Shown: one piece after another, positions 1-8,570 of the stretch
Numbering within the stretch: position 1 is the first letter of the stretch
How the letters are laid out: each line of letters starts with the position of its first letter
Source of the DNA: Muribaculum sp.
GTDB taxonomy: Bacteria; Bacteroidota; Bacteroidia; Bacteroidales; Muribaculaceae
Assembly (NCBI GenBank): GCA_023667055.1
Contig: JAMPAV010000001.1
Span: forward strand, 480,701-518,787
Direction of reading: 5' to 3'
Length of the DNA: 38,087 bases
Made by a program: the position numbers and the translations under genes
The notes under the pieces: model-generated
What the model was told of the DNA's origin: nothing
Database searches by the model: none
The model's input: only the letters and a program-made list of their open reading frames with translations

Positions 1-51
1 CTAAACTTTTAACCTTTTAAACCTCAACTTTCGCTTGCGAAAGTTGAATTA
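1..51. repeat. 51-bp dispersed repeat, left copy
   Basis: This segment is the exact reverse complement of 38033-38083 (51 of 51 bases by eye). It contains a perfect palindrome at 24-47 with 11-bp arms (TCAACTTTCGC / GCGAAAGTTGA) and a 2-nt loop, plus an AT-rich tail with two CTTTTAA-like units. Relative to the adjacent minus-strand gene it lies just downstream of the stop codon. The right-hand copy has the same position and orientation relative to its own upstream gene. A repeat at both ends suggests that the window is an assembly contig broken at a repeat, which is inference. Confidence 0.85.
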
Positions 52-53
52 GT

Positions 54-71
54 AATTTTGAATTTTGAATT
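54..71. repeat. 7-bp tandem repeat (AATTTTG, about 2.5 copies)
   Basis: Two complete AATTTTG units and a partial third lie between the 51-bp repeat and the stop codon of the ThiE-like gene. It is short and AT-rich, so it could be chance. It is listed because other period-7 arrays occur at 1437-1460 and 22067-22115. Confidence 0.5.
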
Positions 72-94
72 CTTTTAGTATATGGATTGAAGAT

Positions 95-670
95 TCATGT
101 TGGGATCTGGAAGACGGATAAGTCGGAGGTCGCAACGCCGTTGCAACCGGCTTTCATCAGAGTCTCAACGTCAGTGGCCAAGGCTCCTCCGGCAGCGACT
201 CTCGGCAGTTCCATCTCCTCAGAAATCATGTAGTCGCAAAGTAGTCTTATACCATCTTCTCCAAGAGGCTGGGCATTACTGTAGGCAGACGCTTTGAATG
301 GAGTCATCACCACGTAATCAATGTCAAGACTTTTAAGTGAGGCGATTTTATCTTTTGAGTTGACTTCCACTCCGACCACAGCGGCAGCACCGAGATATGC
401 ACGTGCATGAGAAGGGAACTCTTCGTTTTCCAGACTGAGCAATACTCCCCCCACATTGATTTCCTTGGCAAGTTCAACTTTATCACGCAAGATTAGAAAC
501 GCTTCTTTTTCAAGGCATTTAGGCATGATTTTGCTTACGATTTCCTTTATATGGTCATCGCTGAGACCGCGAGTGTCTATTTCTATCCATCCACATCCGG
601 CTTCAAGCACCTGTGCCACCTGATCTTCAACCGGAATGGTGCTATGGTTGTCTGTGATATATTGCAACAT
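95..670 (-). CDS. ThiE/TenI-like TIM-barrel protein with degenerate active-site motifs
   Basis: The 191-residue product has the overall pattern of thiamine phosphate synthase/TenI proteins: an N-terminal LQYITD strand, an LAKEINVGGVLLS segment where ThiE has LAxxxxADGVHLG, an ARAYLG helix start, and a C-terminal AAGGAL...GCNGVA phosphate-site segment. Several signature residues are changed. The QLRxK pyrimidine-site motif is replaced by EIDTRG (about residues 30-35), the N-D pair by RDK (62-64), and DGVHLGQxD by GGVLLSLEN (74-82). The ThiE fold is therefore likely, while canonical synthase activity is doubtful. Its start lies 5 nt beyond the stop of the upstream acyltransferase gene, so the two are probably cotranscribed. 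No other thiamine gene is in the window. It could be a TenI-like regulator or a diverged enzyme of unknown substrate. Confidence 0.7.
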   Translation of the reverse strand: MLQYITDNHSTIPVEDQVAQVLEAGCGWIEIDTRGLSDDHIKEIVSKIMPKCLEKEAFLILRDKVELAKEINVGGVLLSLENEEFPSHARAYLGAAAVVGVEVNSKDKIASLKSLDIDYVVMTPFKASAYSNAQPLGEDGIRLLCDYMISEEMELPRVAAGGALATDVETLMKAGCNGVATSDLSVFQIPT

Positions 671-675
671 GATTC

Positions 676-1434
676 TTACTCTTTTGGTTTTCTCGTTTCT
701 GAAGAAACGCCCTTATCTTCATCAGGCAACGATGATTCAATAGCATCATGGCATTGTTTCATCAGAATCTTTGTGTTAAATCCATTTTCTCCCGGGAAGA
801 TTGGAGGATGTATTGTGATATTGATTTTTGTGGGCCTAATATTGAAGGTGAATCTGGGCATAGCCTTGAAACTGCCATCGATAGTAATGGGCACCACAGG
901 CAGACGAAACTCACCGGCAAGCATGAATGCACCTCGTTTGAACGGAATCATCTTGCCATCCCATGTGCGGCTTCCCTCAGGAAATATCACCAGCGACATT
1001 CCATCTTTAAGGTTTTTCTCAGCCTCCTCAATGGTGTGGCGAATACCGGCTATATTGGAGTCATCCACAAAAACCTGACCTGATTTCCTGCATGCCCAGC
1101 CTGCAAACGGCATAGATTCAAGTTCCTTTTTCATAAGCCATCTGAAGTTGTGGTTCAGATAGCCATAAATAGACCATATATCGAACGCACCCTGATGGTT
1201 GGCCGTGAAAACATACGACTGACTCTTAAGGATATTCTCCCTTCCCGACACTTTAACCCTTACACCTGCAAGCACACAACAGAATCTGCTCCAATAGTGG
1301 GGAGGCCAATAACCCCAAAAGGCGGGATTGCCGATGGCGCATCCCATCACGGTGATGATAGAAGTGATGATTGTGGCCACTCCAAAGAGTGGAGCCAGAA
1401 TCAGCCACTGGTAGATTCCATATAGTACTTTCAT
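676..1434 (-). CDS. plsC: 1-acyl-sn-glycerol-3-phosphate acyltransferase (PlsC/LPLAT family)
   Basis: The 252-residue product has the two hallmark LPLAT motifs: HX4D at H80-D85 (NHQGAFD) and FPEGSR at 151-156. A hydrophobic N-terminal segment (about residues 10-33) should anchor it in the inner membrane. In this family the enzyme acylates lysophosphatidic acid to phosphatidic acid; related members acylate other lipids, so the exact acceptor is inferred. It follows rprY by 43 nt and precedes the ThiE-like gene by 5 nt, all on the minus strand. The leader is unusual: a 7-bp tandem array (1437-1460) sits two bases upstream of the ATG. The length is normal for the family. Confidence 0.88.
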   Translation of the reverse strand: MKVLYGIYQWLILAPLFGVATIITSIITVMGCAIGNPAFWGYWPPHYWSRFCCVLAGVRVKVSGRENILKSQSYVFTANHQGAFDIWSIYGYLNHNFRWLMKKELESMPFAGWACRKSGQVFVDDSNIAGIRHTIEEAEKNLKDGMSLVIFPEGSRTWDGKMIPFKRGAFMLAGEFRLPVVPITIDGSFKAMPRFTFNIRPTKINITIHPPIFPGENGFNTKILMKQCHDAIESSLPDEDKGVSSETRKPKE

Positions 1435-1436
1435 GA

Positions 1437-1460
1437 GTTGTCAGTTGTCAGTTGTCAGTT
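1437..1460 (-). repeat. 7-bp tandem repeat abutting the plsC start codon
   Basis: On the minus strand AACTGAC repeats three times with a partial fourth unit, and only two bases separate the array from the ATG at 1434-1432. It occupies most of the 43-nt spacer after rprY, so it lies in the translation-initiation leader of plsC. Slippage would change the spacing in 7-nt steps. Confidence 0.8.
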
Positions 1461-1477
1461 TTGGGGATGGAAGTTTA

Positions 1478-2182
1478 TTATTCATCTGAGGTTTGCGGGG
1501 CAATCAGTTTGTAGCCCTTGCCATGGATGTTGATGATCTCAATCGAAGGGTCACCTTTAAGGAGCTTTCTTAGTTTTGTGATATATACATCCATGGAACG
1601 GGCATTGAAGTAATTGTCGTCAACCCAAATTGCCTTAAGAGCATAGTTTCTTTCAAGAATGTCGTTGATGTGAGTACACAGCAGAGCCAGAAGTTCAGAC
1701 TCCTTTGTGGTAAGTTTCTGGGTGGTATCGCCTAAGATGAGCACCTGTTTCTGAGTATCGAATGTAAATTTACCTATGCGATACATGGTGACATCGCGGT
1801 CTTTTTTACCTTTTACCCTTCGGAGTATCGCATCGATACGCACCACAAGTTCCTCCATTGAGAAAGGTTTGGTGATATAGTCATCCGCACCAATCTTGAA
1901 ACCTTCAAGAATGTCGTCCTTAAGATTTTTGGCTGTGAGGAATATTATTGGCACTTCTCCATTGACATTACGTATTTCTTGGGCAAGAGTGAAACCATCT
2001 TTTTTTGGCATCATCACATCAAGCACACACAAATCGTATTTCCCCTTGAGGAAAGCCTTGTAGCCTTTCTCTCCGTCTTCGAAAAGGTCTGCGTTGAAGC
2101 CTTTGGCCTGAAGGAACTCCCGGAGGAGCATACCCAGATTCTCGTCATCTTCGCAGAGTAATATTTTTGTTTTTTCTTCCAT
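1478..2182 (-). CDS. rprY: OmpR-family response regulator RprY
   Basis: The 234-residue product begins with a receiver domain (about 5-120) with acidic residues E11, D12 and D13, the phosphoacceptor D55 in LCVLDVMMP, T/S in FLTAK and the conserved lysine near 105 in TKPF. A C-terminal winged-helix DNA-binding domain (about 130-230) ends in HGKGYKL. The sequence closely resembles my memory of Bacteroides RprY (LLCEDDENLGMLLRE, GADDYITKPFSMEEL). It lies 145 nt downstream of the matching kinase gene. RprXY was first described in Bacteroides fragilis. The regulon here cannot be told from the sequence. The AT-rich spacer may carry its own promoter, but I found no full consensus match. Confidence 0.92.
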   Translation of the reverse strand: MEEKTKILLCEDDENLGMLLREFLQAKGFNADLFEDGEKGYKAFLKGKYDLCVLDVMMPKKDGFTLAQEIRNVNGEVPIIFLTAKNLKDDILEGFKIGADDYITKPFSMEELVVRIDAILRRVKGKKDRDVTMYRIGKFTFDTQKQVLILGDTTQKLTTKESELLALLCTHINDILERNYALKAIWVDDNYFNARSMDVYITKLRKLLKGDPSIEIINIHGKGYKLIAPQTSDE

Positions 2183-2327
2183 GACTATTCAATTAGGGAT
2201 TATAAATACTAAAGTTTTTTCTATCTATATTAACGTATATCTAACGATAATTCCTTTTACTATTATTAATTTTTTTTAATTTTATTCATTTTTTATCCAA
2301 AATAGTATCTTTTTGGCAGATAGAACA

Positions 2328-3812
2328 TCATTTCTTATCTTCATCGGCAAGCGGGAGTAGAATTGTGAATGTGGAGCCCTTGTCGAGTTCCGATTCAACT
2401 GAGATTGATCCCTTGAAGATTGTCACCATTCTCTTCACGTAGGCGAGACCGAGCCCGAATCCTTTCACGTCATGACGGTTGCCGGTATGCACACGGTAGA
2501 ATTTGTCGAATATCTTTTTTAGGTCTTCCTTGCGCATACCTATGCCATTGTCTTGAATACTGATGCGAAGATTCTTGCCATCTTCATCTGATGTGGTCAC
2601 CACAAGTTCAGGTTCACGGTCTTCATTGCGGTATTTCACGGCATTGTCGAGCAAGGAGAATATTACATTTGTAAACTGCATCTCATCTACACACACCGTG
2701 GCTTCATCGGCACCATTATGAAAACTGAGATGACCTCCGAAGCGTTCCACCTTGAGTTTGAATGTAGATACCACGCCGGCTATAATCTTATTGGCATCGA
2801 CGCAGGTGAAGTTAATGGCATTGTTGCTGTTTTCAAACACAGACATCTGAAGAACCTTCTCTACCTGGAAACGCAGGCGCTTCGACTCCGCATTGATTAC
2901 CTCGGAAATGTGATGCAATGTCTCCGGTGATTTTCTTACCGAGTCATCGTTGAGCATCTGGGCTGCGAGAGATATGGTCGAAATAGGTGTCTTCAGTTCA
3001 TGCGTCATGTTGTTGATGAAGTCTGTCTTCATTTCGCCCAGTTTCTTCTGGCGGAATGCCATAATCATGGTGAAAATAAAGATAGCAAGCAGCAGCAATG
3101 TCAGGGCAAGGGTGGGAATCACAAATCTGACGGATGAAAATATATAGTTGGCTTTAGTGGGAAATTGCACCTTCAGTTCGTATCGGCTGTTGGAATTAGG
3201 AAAGAGACGTGCAGAATATGTCTGCTTTTCGCTTAAATCGGGGTCGTAGCCCGGAGTGGAATATATGAAATGATTCTTGTCGGTCACGGCAAAGCAGAAG
3301 GGTACGTCAACACCATTATTGTTCAACTCCATGGAGAGAATGTTGCGGATGGTGGTGGAATCAGCCCTCTCCACCACCGGCCTATGGGAAGCATCATATA
3401 GTATCGAGAGAATCACTTCATTCAGAAGACCTTTCTGATAAATATATTGGTTGCGTATGGCATCCTGCAGGTCCTGGTATCTTTTTTCAAGATTTTCGGT
3501 CGGCTGGGGAAATGATATGACCGGGTTGCTCTCGTTTTCTGGGACGGACAGATATTCGCTTTGTGAAGACAATAGATTGTGTTCATCATCATAGGAGTTT
3601 TCCAGCATATTGATGTCCTTTTCGAGGAAGTGTAGAGTTTCCTGTCGTTCAAGAAAACCTACTGTTCCGTAGAGCGACCGCATTGCACCTTCTGAAAACT
3701 GCGACTCTCGCATGTGGACCATATTTTCCAGATACATTATCTGAAAGTAGAGCAACGCACAAAAAGTGATACCCATCACTACTGTCAGCAACCATATTAT
3801 ATTTTTTTTCAT
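2328..3812 (-). CDS. rprX: Sensor histidine kinase RprX
   Basis: The 494-residue membrane kinase has TM1 at about 5-27, a periplasmic sensor region of about 200 residues, and TM2 at about 228-253. The HisKA domain has the phosphorylated histidine near H271 (MTHELKTPIS). The HATPase domain has an N box at N390 (LLDNAVKY), DNGIGM near 421 and GFGLGLAY near 451. It pairs with the downstream RprY regulator, which it should phosphorylate. The periplasmic domain shows no recognised small-molecule fold. The upstream 166 nt contain the convergent-free spacer before the adhesin-like gene, which has its own terminator. I saw no consensus promoter. Length and motif order are normal for this family. Confidence 0.9.
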   Translation of the reverse strand: MKKNIIWLLTVVMGITFCALLYFQIMYLENMVHMRESQFSEGAMRSLYGTVGFLERQETLHFLEKDINMLENSYDDEHNLLSSQSEYLSVPENESNPVISFPQPTENLEKRYQDLQDAIRNQYIYQKGLLNEVILSILYDASHRPVVERADSTTIRNILSMELNNNGVDVPFCFAVTDKNHFIYSTPGYDPDLSEKQTYSARLFPNSNSRYELKVQFPTKANYIFSSVRFVIPTLALTLLLLAIFIFTMIMAFRQKKLGEMKTDFINNMTHELKTPISTISLAAQMLNDDSVRKSPETLHHISEVINAESKRLRFQVEKVLQMSVFENSNNAINFTCVDANKIIAGVVSTFKLKVERFGGHLSFHNGADEATVCVDEMQFTNVIFSLLDNAVKYRNEDREPELVVTTSDEDGKNLRISIQDNGIGMRKEDLKKIFDKFYRVHTGNRHDVKGFGLGLAYVKRMVTIFKGSISVESELDKGSTFTILLPLADEDKK

Positions 3813-3921
3813 AGATATCTTTAGTTTGTTGAAGACTATTTACGTTAATTTAACACTTATTGCAATCCCTTTGTTTTTAACCGTGAGATTATTGATTTGA
3901 GTGTCATGGTGGATGCTGAAT

Positions 3922-3958
3922 AAAAAAGCCCGGATGCCCATATAAGACAACCGGACTT
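3922..3958 (-). terminator. Rho-independent terminator of the adhesin-like gene
   Basis: Read on the minus strand, AAGTCCGG and CCGGGCTT form an 8-bp stem with one G-T wobble around a 17-nt loop, followed by a run of T. It begins about 20 nt after the stop codon of the gene ending at 3979, which separates it from rprXY. Confidence 0.75.
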
Positions 3959-3978
3959 AACAAAAGGATTATAAAAAG

Positions 3979-6405
3979 TTAGCGAGTGAATTTCAAAGTG
4001 AATGTATTGCTGTTGGATACAGCGCGAGCCACATATACGCCGGCCGGAAGAGTGCCGACATAAATGGAGGCATCATTCGAATCAGCTACCTTGATTCCGT
4101 TGACGTTGAAAATTTCGATCGACTCCACACCATCGTTTGCAACAAGATAATTCCCCTTGAGTGAAAGATTATTATCATTGATGAGTGTCTGGTTTACACC
4201 ACTTCCCACACTACGGACAGAACCATATACGCCCATATTGTCGAGCACAAGTGCCTCGCCGCCGTAGGTGACAACATTGACAGCGATATAAATTTTCTTG
4301 CCAACGTACTCAGAGAGAGAGATACCACGTGTCTTGTAGTCGGTGCTTTCATCGTTGACGGTAAGGATTGTATCATAGTCGCTCCAATGATCGTCAGCAT
4401 CGGAAACCTTCACGCGGTAGCTTTCAAGTAAGCCCGGATTGAAACTGAGGGCATCAAAGGCAAACCAGGCATCTTCGCCGGTCACCTCCATCTGGGGAAG
4501 CACAACCCAACGGTCGGCAGAACCGGAGCTCTCAAACCATGTGCAGCAGGCAAGAGCCTTTGTGCCGAGGGCATAGTGCTGGAGGGAGAATATTCCGAAA
4601 CCATGTTCGGGATCAAACTCAGCGCCTGAGTCGGGATGCAGATTGTTGTAATCCTCCTTGCGGTAAGTGAGATCGGAAGGCACGGAGAAAATGCGGTCGT
4701 CGGTGGGATCCACGCTGACATTCTCGAAATCCCACAATTCAGCTGCGGCTTCAGGAAGCATCACGAGTTGACGCTCGATGGCGTTGTTGCTTAGGTCGGA
4801 GTCCTGCGGATAGTCGAAGCTTACGATGAAGGAGTGTTCACCCTCAGCGAGTTGACCAAGGGCATTCTCAAGAGTCACGGTCTGGTTCTTCATGGCGGGT
4901 ATGGTGACAGTTTCGCGCTTCGCCTCGTTTCCATCGATTGCAACAATTAAGTCGGCTGTCACATCCACCATGCCGATGTTGCGGACATCTGCCTTAACCA
5001 CATCAGCATGAGGAGCGCGACGGTATTCAAACGGTTCGCGGATAGACATAAGCTGAAGGTCGCCTACTGTGGGGTCAATCTTGTCAAGACTGACATCATC
5101 GATGCAGAGCCAGTTTTCATTGGCATCACTGAAAGCATAGAAGCCTACATAGTATTTTCCGGCCTCAGGTATCTCAAAGAAACTGATTGACTCCTCGTAG
5201 TGCTCGTTGGTCACCGGATTGTATTCGCAAAGCACATTTGTCATTGCTTCTGGAGTGGGAGCAGAGCCATAGTAAACCCGAAGACGCTCCGGGTGGTTGG
5301 CAGTGGCAGAATACCAGAACTTCAGGCAATATGTGCCTTCCTCAAGTGCAAACGGATCAAGGAAGAACCAGTCGTCGGCCGCATTTGTAGAATCATAGTT
5401 GTAGCACATGGACCCCATGCCTGTGCGAGAGAACGAACTGAAAAAGCTGTCGATGTTTATGCTCCAATCACCACTGTCGTTGTTGCAGTTGAGAATGGCT
5501 ATCGATGAAGTGTCTTCCTCAGGTTCGAACCCCATTGTGTAAGGCACTGTGGCAGCGGCAAGGTGACGCAGTTCTACTTTAATAGAGTTGTTGTCGGAAT
5601 TTATATCTCCTTCAATCGAGGCTGTGACTGCAAGGGTATAAGCTTGTCGGGGAGTTGACATATCTGCCTTGGCTACAAATGTGTAATCCATCTGTGCCCC
5701 GGGAGCAAGAGGGGCCAATGGTGTCACGTCCTCGGAGACTTCCGTGGTTTCCTCCCCTTTTGTGAGCTGATAACTGAGAGTGAATGAAGAGATTTCTGTC
5801 GGGCCTTCATTCTTGACTGTGACTGTGACATCTTCCATGGCGAGATTTTCACCGCTCAAAGGACTTTTGACAGCCGTGAGAGCGATGTCCATGGGATTGG
5901 GACATTCTTCGATTGTAATATTCGCAAGATAAAGGCGATATGCGTCAGCAGGAGAAGTGGCATGGAAGCCGAGCACAACTTCACCGGCCTCATCCACTGT
6001 GAATAGAAATGATTTATTGACATCCTCGTATGGAATGGTCTGGTCGTAGTGCTTTGCTGTCATGGCTGACGCATCTACGTCAGTTCCGGTCCATACTTCG
6101 AGAGTCTCACCGTAGCTGGAACCTTTGGTGTCGAACTTGCAGAGATATTGTCCGGCTTTAAGGTTGATTTTAGGTGAAATCAACCAGTCGTCGCCATTGT
6201 TGGCAGAGTTGTAGCGGTAGAAAACCTTGTAGTCGGTGCCTGTCGCATCATATTCCCATGTAGAACCATCCTGATTTAAGTCTAACACTTTCCAGGCATC
6301 AAATTTTTCCTGCGTGGCGAAGTCTTCAGTATAGACCGGAGCCGTGGCGACTGCGCCTACGCTTGTCAGCAGCGTTGCCGCTGCACATAAGAGATACTTT
6401 TTCAT
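3979..6405 (-). CDS. Secreted multidomain adhesin-like protein with choice-of-anchor J and CARDB-like domains and a T9SS-type C-terminus
   Basis: The 808-residue product begins with a signal peptide (MKKYLLCAAATLLTSVGAVA). It then has what look like three cleaved-adhesin/choice-of-anchor J jelly-roll domains (about 25-167, 290-445 and 557-730), recognisable by E/D-F-x(n)-W openings and DDWLISP or DDWFFLDP strands. CARDB-like Ig domains lie between them (about 172-280 and 455-550). The last 60 residues (SIEIFNVNGIKVAD..LPAGVYVARA..FTLKFTR) match the T9SS type A sorting pattern, so surface export is likely. No catalytic motif is visible; the function may be carbohydrate or protein binding. It starts 60 nt after the helicase stop, with a hairpin between them and a terminator behind it. 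Ligand unknown. Confidence 0.82.
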   Translation of the reverse strand: MKKYLLCAAATLLTSVGAVATAPVYTEDFATQEKFDAWKVLDLNQDGSTWEYDATGTDYKVFYRYNSANNGDDWLISPKINLKAGQYLCKFDTKGSSYGETLEVWTGTDVDASAMTAKHYDQTIPYEDVNKSFLFTVDEAGEVVLGFHATSPADAYRLYLANITIEECPNPMDIALTAVKSPLSGENLAMEDVTVTVKNEGPTEISSFTLSYQLTKGEETTEVSEDVTPLAPLAPGAQMDYTFVAKADMSTPRQAYTLAVTASIEGDINSDNNSIKVELRHLAAATVPYTMGFEPEEDTSSIAILNCNNDSGDWSINIDSFFSSFSRTGMGSMCYNYDSTNAADDWFFLDPFALEEGTYCLKFWYSATANHPERLRVYYGSAPTPEAMTNVLCEYNPVTNEHYEESISFFEIPEAGKYYVGFYAFSDANENWLCIDDVSLDKIDPTVGDLQLMSIREPFEYRRAPHADVVKADVRNIGMVDVTADLIVAIDGNEAKRETVTIPAMKNQTVTLENALGQLAEGEHSFIVSFDYPQDSDLSNNAIERQLVMLPEAAAELWDFENVSVDPTDDRIFSVPSDLTYRKEDYNNLHPDSGAEFDPEHGFGIFSLQHYALGTKALACCTWFESSGSADRWVVLPQMEVTGEDAWFAFDALSFNPGLLESYRVKVSDADDHWSDYDTILTVNDESTDYKTRGISLSEYVGKKIYIAVNVVTYGGEALVLDNMGVYGSVRSVGSGVNQTLINDNNLSLKGNYLVANDGVESIEIFNVNGIKVADSNDASIYVGTLPAGVYVARAVSNSNTFTLKFTR

Positions 6406-6439
6406 GAAAAATAATTGTTATTGTTGAATTTACTTATAC

Positions 6440-6463
6440 AACAAGAAAAGAGCATTTCTTGTT
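6440..6463 (-). terminator. Hairpin directly after the helicase gene, possible attenuator or weak terminator
   Basis: Arms AACAAGAAA and TTTCTTGTT (9 bp, 6-nt loop) lie between the helicase stop codon (6467-6465) and the start of the adhesin-like gene. No clear U-tract follows on the minus strand, so termination may be partial or the hairpin may protect mRNA ends. Confidence 0.4.
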
Positions 6464-6464
6464 T

Positions 6465-8396
6465 CTACGATTCTGAATCAAATGAAGAAATCCGACTATG
6501 CAGACGGCGATAAAACGGATGGCGGGTGAGTGTCTCCACTGATCCGATGATGATGAGTTTCATGCGGGCGCGCGTCATGGCCACATTCATGCGTCGCAAG
6601 TCGCGCAAAAAACCAATGTTGCCCTCTTCGTTGCTTCTCACCATCGAGATCACTATTACATCTCTTTCCTGACCTTGAAAACCATCTACAGTATCTACAG
6701 AAATGCTTTTTCTGAAAGGTCGGAAAAACGACAATCTTTTGATAAGACGGCGCATGTATTGCACCTGAGCCCTGTATGGGGATATGACTCCCACATCAAT
6801 CCTCTCCTGAAGGAACCGGTCCTTGCCAATCTTCTGGATATAGTTCTGCAGCGTGAGCAATGTCAGTCGGGCCTCGTCCTTGTTGATTCTGCCGAAAGTG
6901 TTTCCGGCAAGAGATTCCTTGAATTCCTTTTCCGAAATGTCTTCGCTATCGTCATCCGAAGCTGACAACGACAATTGGTCGGTATCGATCCAGTCTATGG
7001 CAGTGTCGTAGTCGAGGATGCCACGAAACTTGACTTCCGGCGCCGCCACCATGGCACCACCGTAAAACCAGTCGCTTGAAAAGCGCATGATATCCTCGTT
7101 CATGCGATACTGCATCGAGAGGAGAGTGACGGCCTCAGGATGATTCCCGACAAGCCGCTCCATAAGTGATATTCCAAGTCCCGCTTTCATGGCCTCATAA
7201 CTTTTCACTGTTGGCGGAAGTTGGCAATGGTCGCCGGCGAGAATAAGCCGTCCGGCACGTCTCATGGGAATAAGGCTCGCTGCTTCCAGCGCTTGGGCGG
7301 CTTCATCTATAAATAAGGTGGAGAATCTTTTCCCATCAAGAAGGCGCGTGCTGCTGCCCACCAGAGTGCATGCAATGACGTGGGCCGAATTGAACAGGTC
7401 ATCATTGATGCGGATTTCCAGTTCGGTGGCACGTGAGCGGAGACGATCCATTTTCTGATGCCACTGGTCTGAGCCTCGACGCTTTGTGCCTTGCAGCTCC
7501 CTGATAGCCCTTCTGACGCTCCAAAGATCGGGATAGTCAGGATGTGATTCAAACATGCGTTCGTAAGTGAACGAAAGCATCTTGTCGTTGACACGCGAGG
7601 GATTGCCGATCCGCAGCACATGAATACCCCTATCCACAAGTTTTTCGGAAATCCAATCCACCGCCATGTTGCTTTGAGCGCATACCAATACCTGGCTTTC
7701 CCGGCGAAGGGTCTCATTGATGGCCTCCACAAGGGTGGTTGTCTTTCCGGTGCCGGGAGGTCCGTGAACTATGGCAACATCCTTTGCATACAGCACCTTG
7801 TTTACCGCTTTCTCCTGAGTCTGATTGAGGTATGGGAATCTTAGAGGTGCAAAACGAAGTTCCTCAGCCGGGCGTTTTGAATAGAAAAGATCACGCAGTT
7901 CTCCAAGACGTCCTTTTGCTTTGAGCGTGTAGTCTATAGCATTGAGCATTGACTTGTAGGTGGTTTCATCAAAGGAAATCATCACCCCGGCAATTTCGGC
8001 ATTCTGCAAGGTTGAGATATCGGCTGAATCAGATACTGCCACCACCATGCGGTTGCCATCCACAAAACTTACGGTGCCGCCAAAACGAGGTTTCGGTTTT
8101 GCATCATCTTTGTCGATAGTGAAGAATGTCACTTGCCGGCCATATTCGAAATTATGGTCTGTATCATTGTTATCGTCCTCATCATCAGAGCCGGTGTAAA
8201 AAATTTCCACTACCCTCTGATTGAGAGAATTGAAATATATTCGGCCTATGGATATTGGTGTCCAGGCATTGCCGCGCTCCACAAGACGGGTTATTCCTAT
8301 TTTCTCTGTAACTTCGGAAAATTGGCGTCGTTCCTCCTCATATTCCATCATGAGGAGTTCGCGCATTCGTGTCAGTTCAAGTATTGCTGATTTCAT
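6465..8396 (-). CDS. SF1 DNA/RNA helicase of the UPF1/IGHMBP2-like family
   Basis: The 643-residue product shows the UPF1-like SF1 motifs in order: Q-like region NQTQEKAV (191-198), Walker A GPPGTGKTT (212-220), motif Ia QSNMAVD (about 241-247), Walker B FIDEAAQA (362-369), motif III AGDHCQLPPT, motif IV SMQYRMN, motif V TVDGFQGQERDVIV and motif VI NVAMTRAR (604-611). A beta-barrel-like N-terminal part precedes Walker A. Such proteins unwind RNA or DNA 5' to 3'; the physiological substrate in Bacteroidales is not evident. The start is uncertain. A good promoter -7 box (8408-8401) ends 4 nt before this ATG, so the transcript may be leaderless, or translation may start at M11 (8366) or M16/M17. 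Confidence 0.9.
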   Translation of the reverse strand: MKSAILELTRMRELLMMEYEEERRQFSEVTEKIGITRLVERGNAWTPISIGRIYFNSLNQRVVEIFYTGSDDEDDNNDTDHNFEYGRQVTFFTIDKDDAKPKPRFGGTVSFVDGNRMVVAVSDSADISTLQNAEIAGVMISFDETTYKSMLNAIDYTLKAKGRLGELRDLFYSKRPAEELRFAPLRFPYLNQTQEKAVNKVLYAKDVAIVHGPPGTGKTTTLVEAINETLRRESQVLVCAQSNMAVDWISEKLVDRGIHVLRIGNPSRVNDKMLSFTYERMFESHPDYPDLWSVRRAIRELQGTKRRGSDQWHQKMDRLRSRATELEIRINDDLFNSAHVIACTLVGSSTRLLDGKRFSTLFIDEAAQALEAASLIPMRRAGRLILAGDHCQLPPTVKSYEAMKAGLGISLMERLVGNHPEAVTLLSMQYRMNEDIMRFSSDWFYGGAMVAAPEVKFRGILDYDTAIDWIDTDQLSLSASDDDSEDISEKEFKESLAGNTFGRINKDEARLTLLTLQNYIQKIGKDRFLQERIDVGVISPYRAQVQYMRRLIKRLSFFRPFRKSISVDTVDGFQGQERDVIVISMVRSNEEGNIGFLRDLRRMNVAMTRARMKLIIIGSVETLTRHPFYRRLHSRISSFDSES

Positions 8397-8400
8397 ACCG

Positions 8401-8432
8401 CAAAATTACTAAAAAAAATTTGAAACAACCAC
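8401..8432 (-). promoter_or_regulatory. Putative promoter of the helicase gene
   Basis: Minus-strand TAATTTTG (8408-8401) matches the Bacteroidetes TAnnTTTG box. A GGTTGTTT segment about 20 nt upstream could serve as the -33 box. The expected transcription start falls at or within the annotated ATG. Confidence 0.5.
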
Positions 8433-8481
8433 TTTTATTCTGCTTTAGCTTGTAAAAGTTGAAGTTATTTCACCAACAGAC

Positions 8482-8517
8482 AATCCCCGGCATTGAAATG
8501 AATCAAAGCCGGGGATT
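8482..8517 (-). terminator. Stem-loop downstream of the PL11 gene
   Basis: AATCCCCGGC and GCCGGGGATT form a perfect 10-bp stem around a 16-nt loop, about 54 nt after the PL11 stop codon on the minus strand. The following T content is only moderate (TGTCTGTT), so it may act as terminator or 3'-end stabiliser. Confidence 0.6.
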
Positions 8518-8570
8518 ACATTGTTTTATGTCTGTTTCTGCAGCGTTCAATTAATTGAACCTACCTTTAA

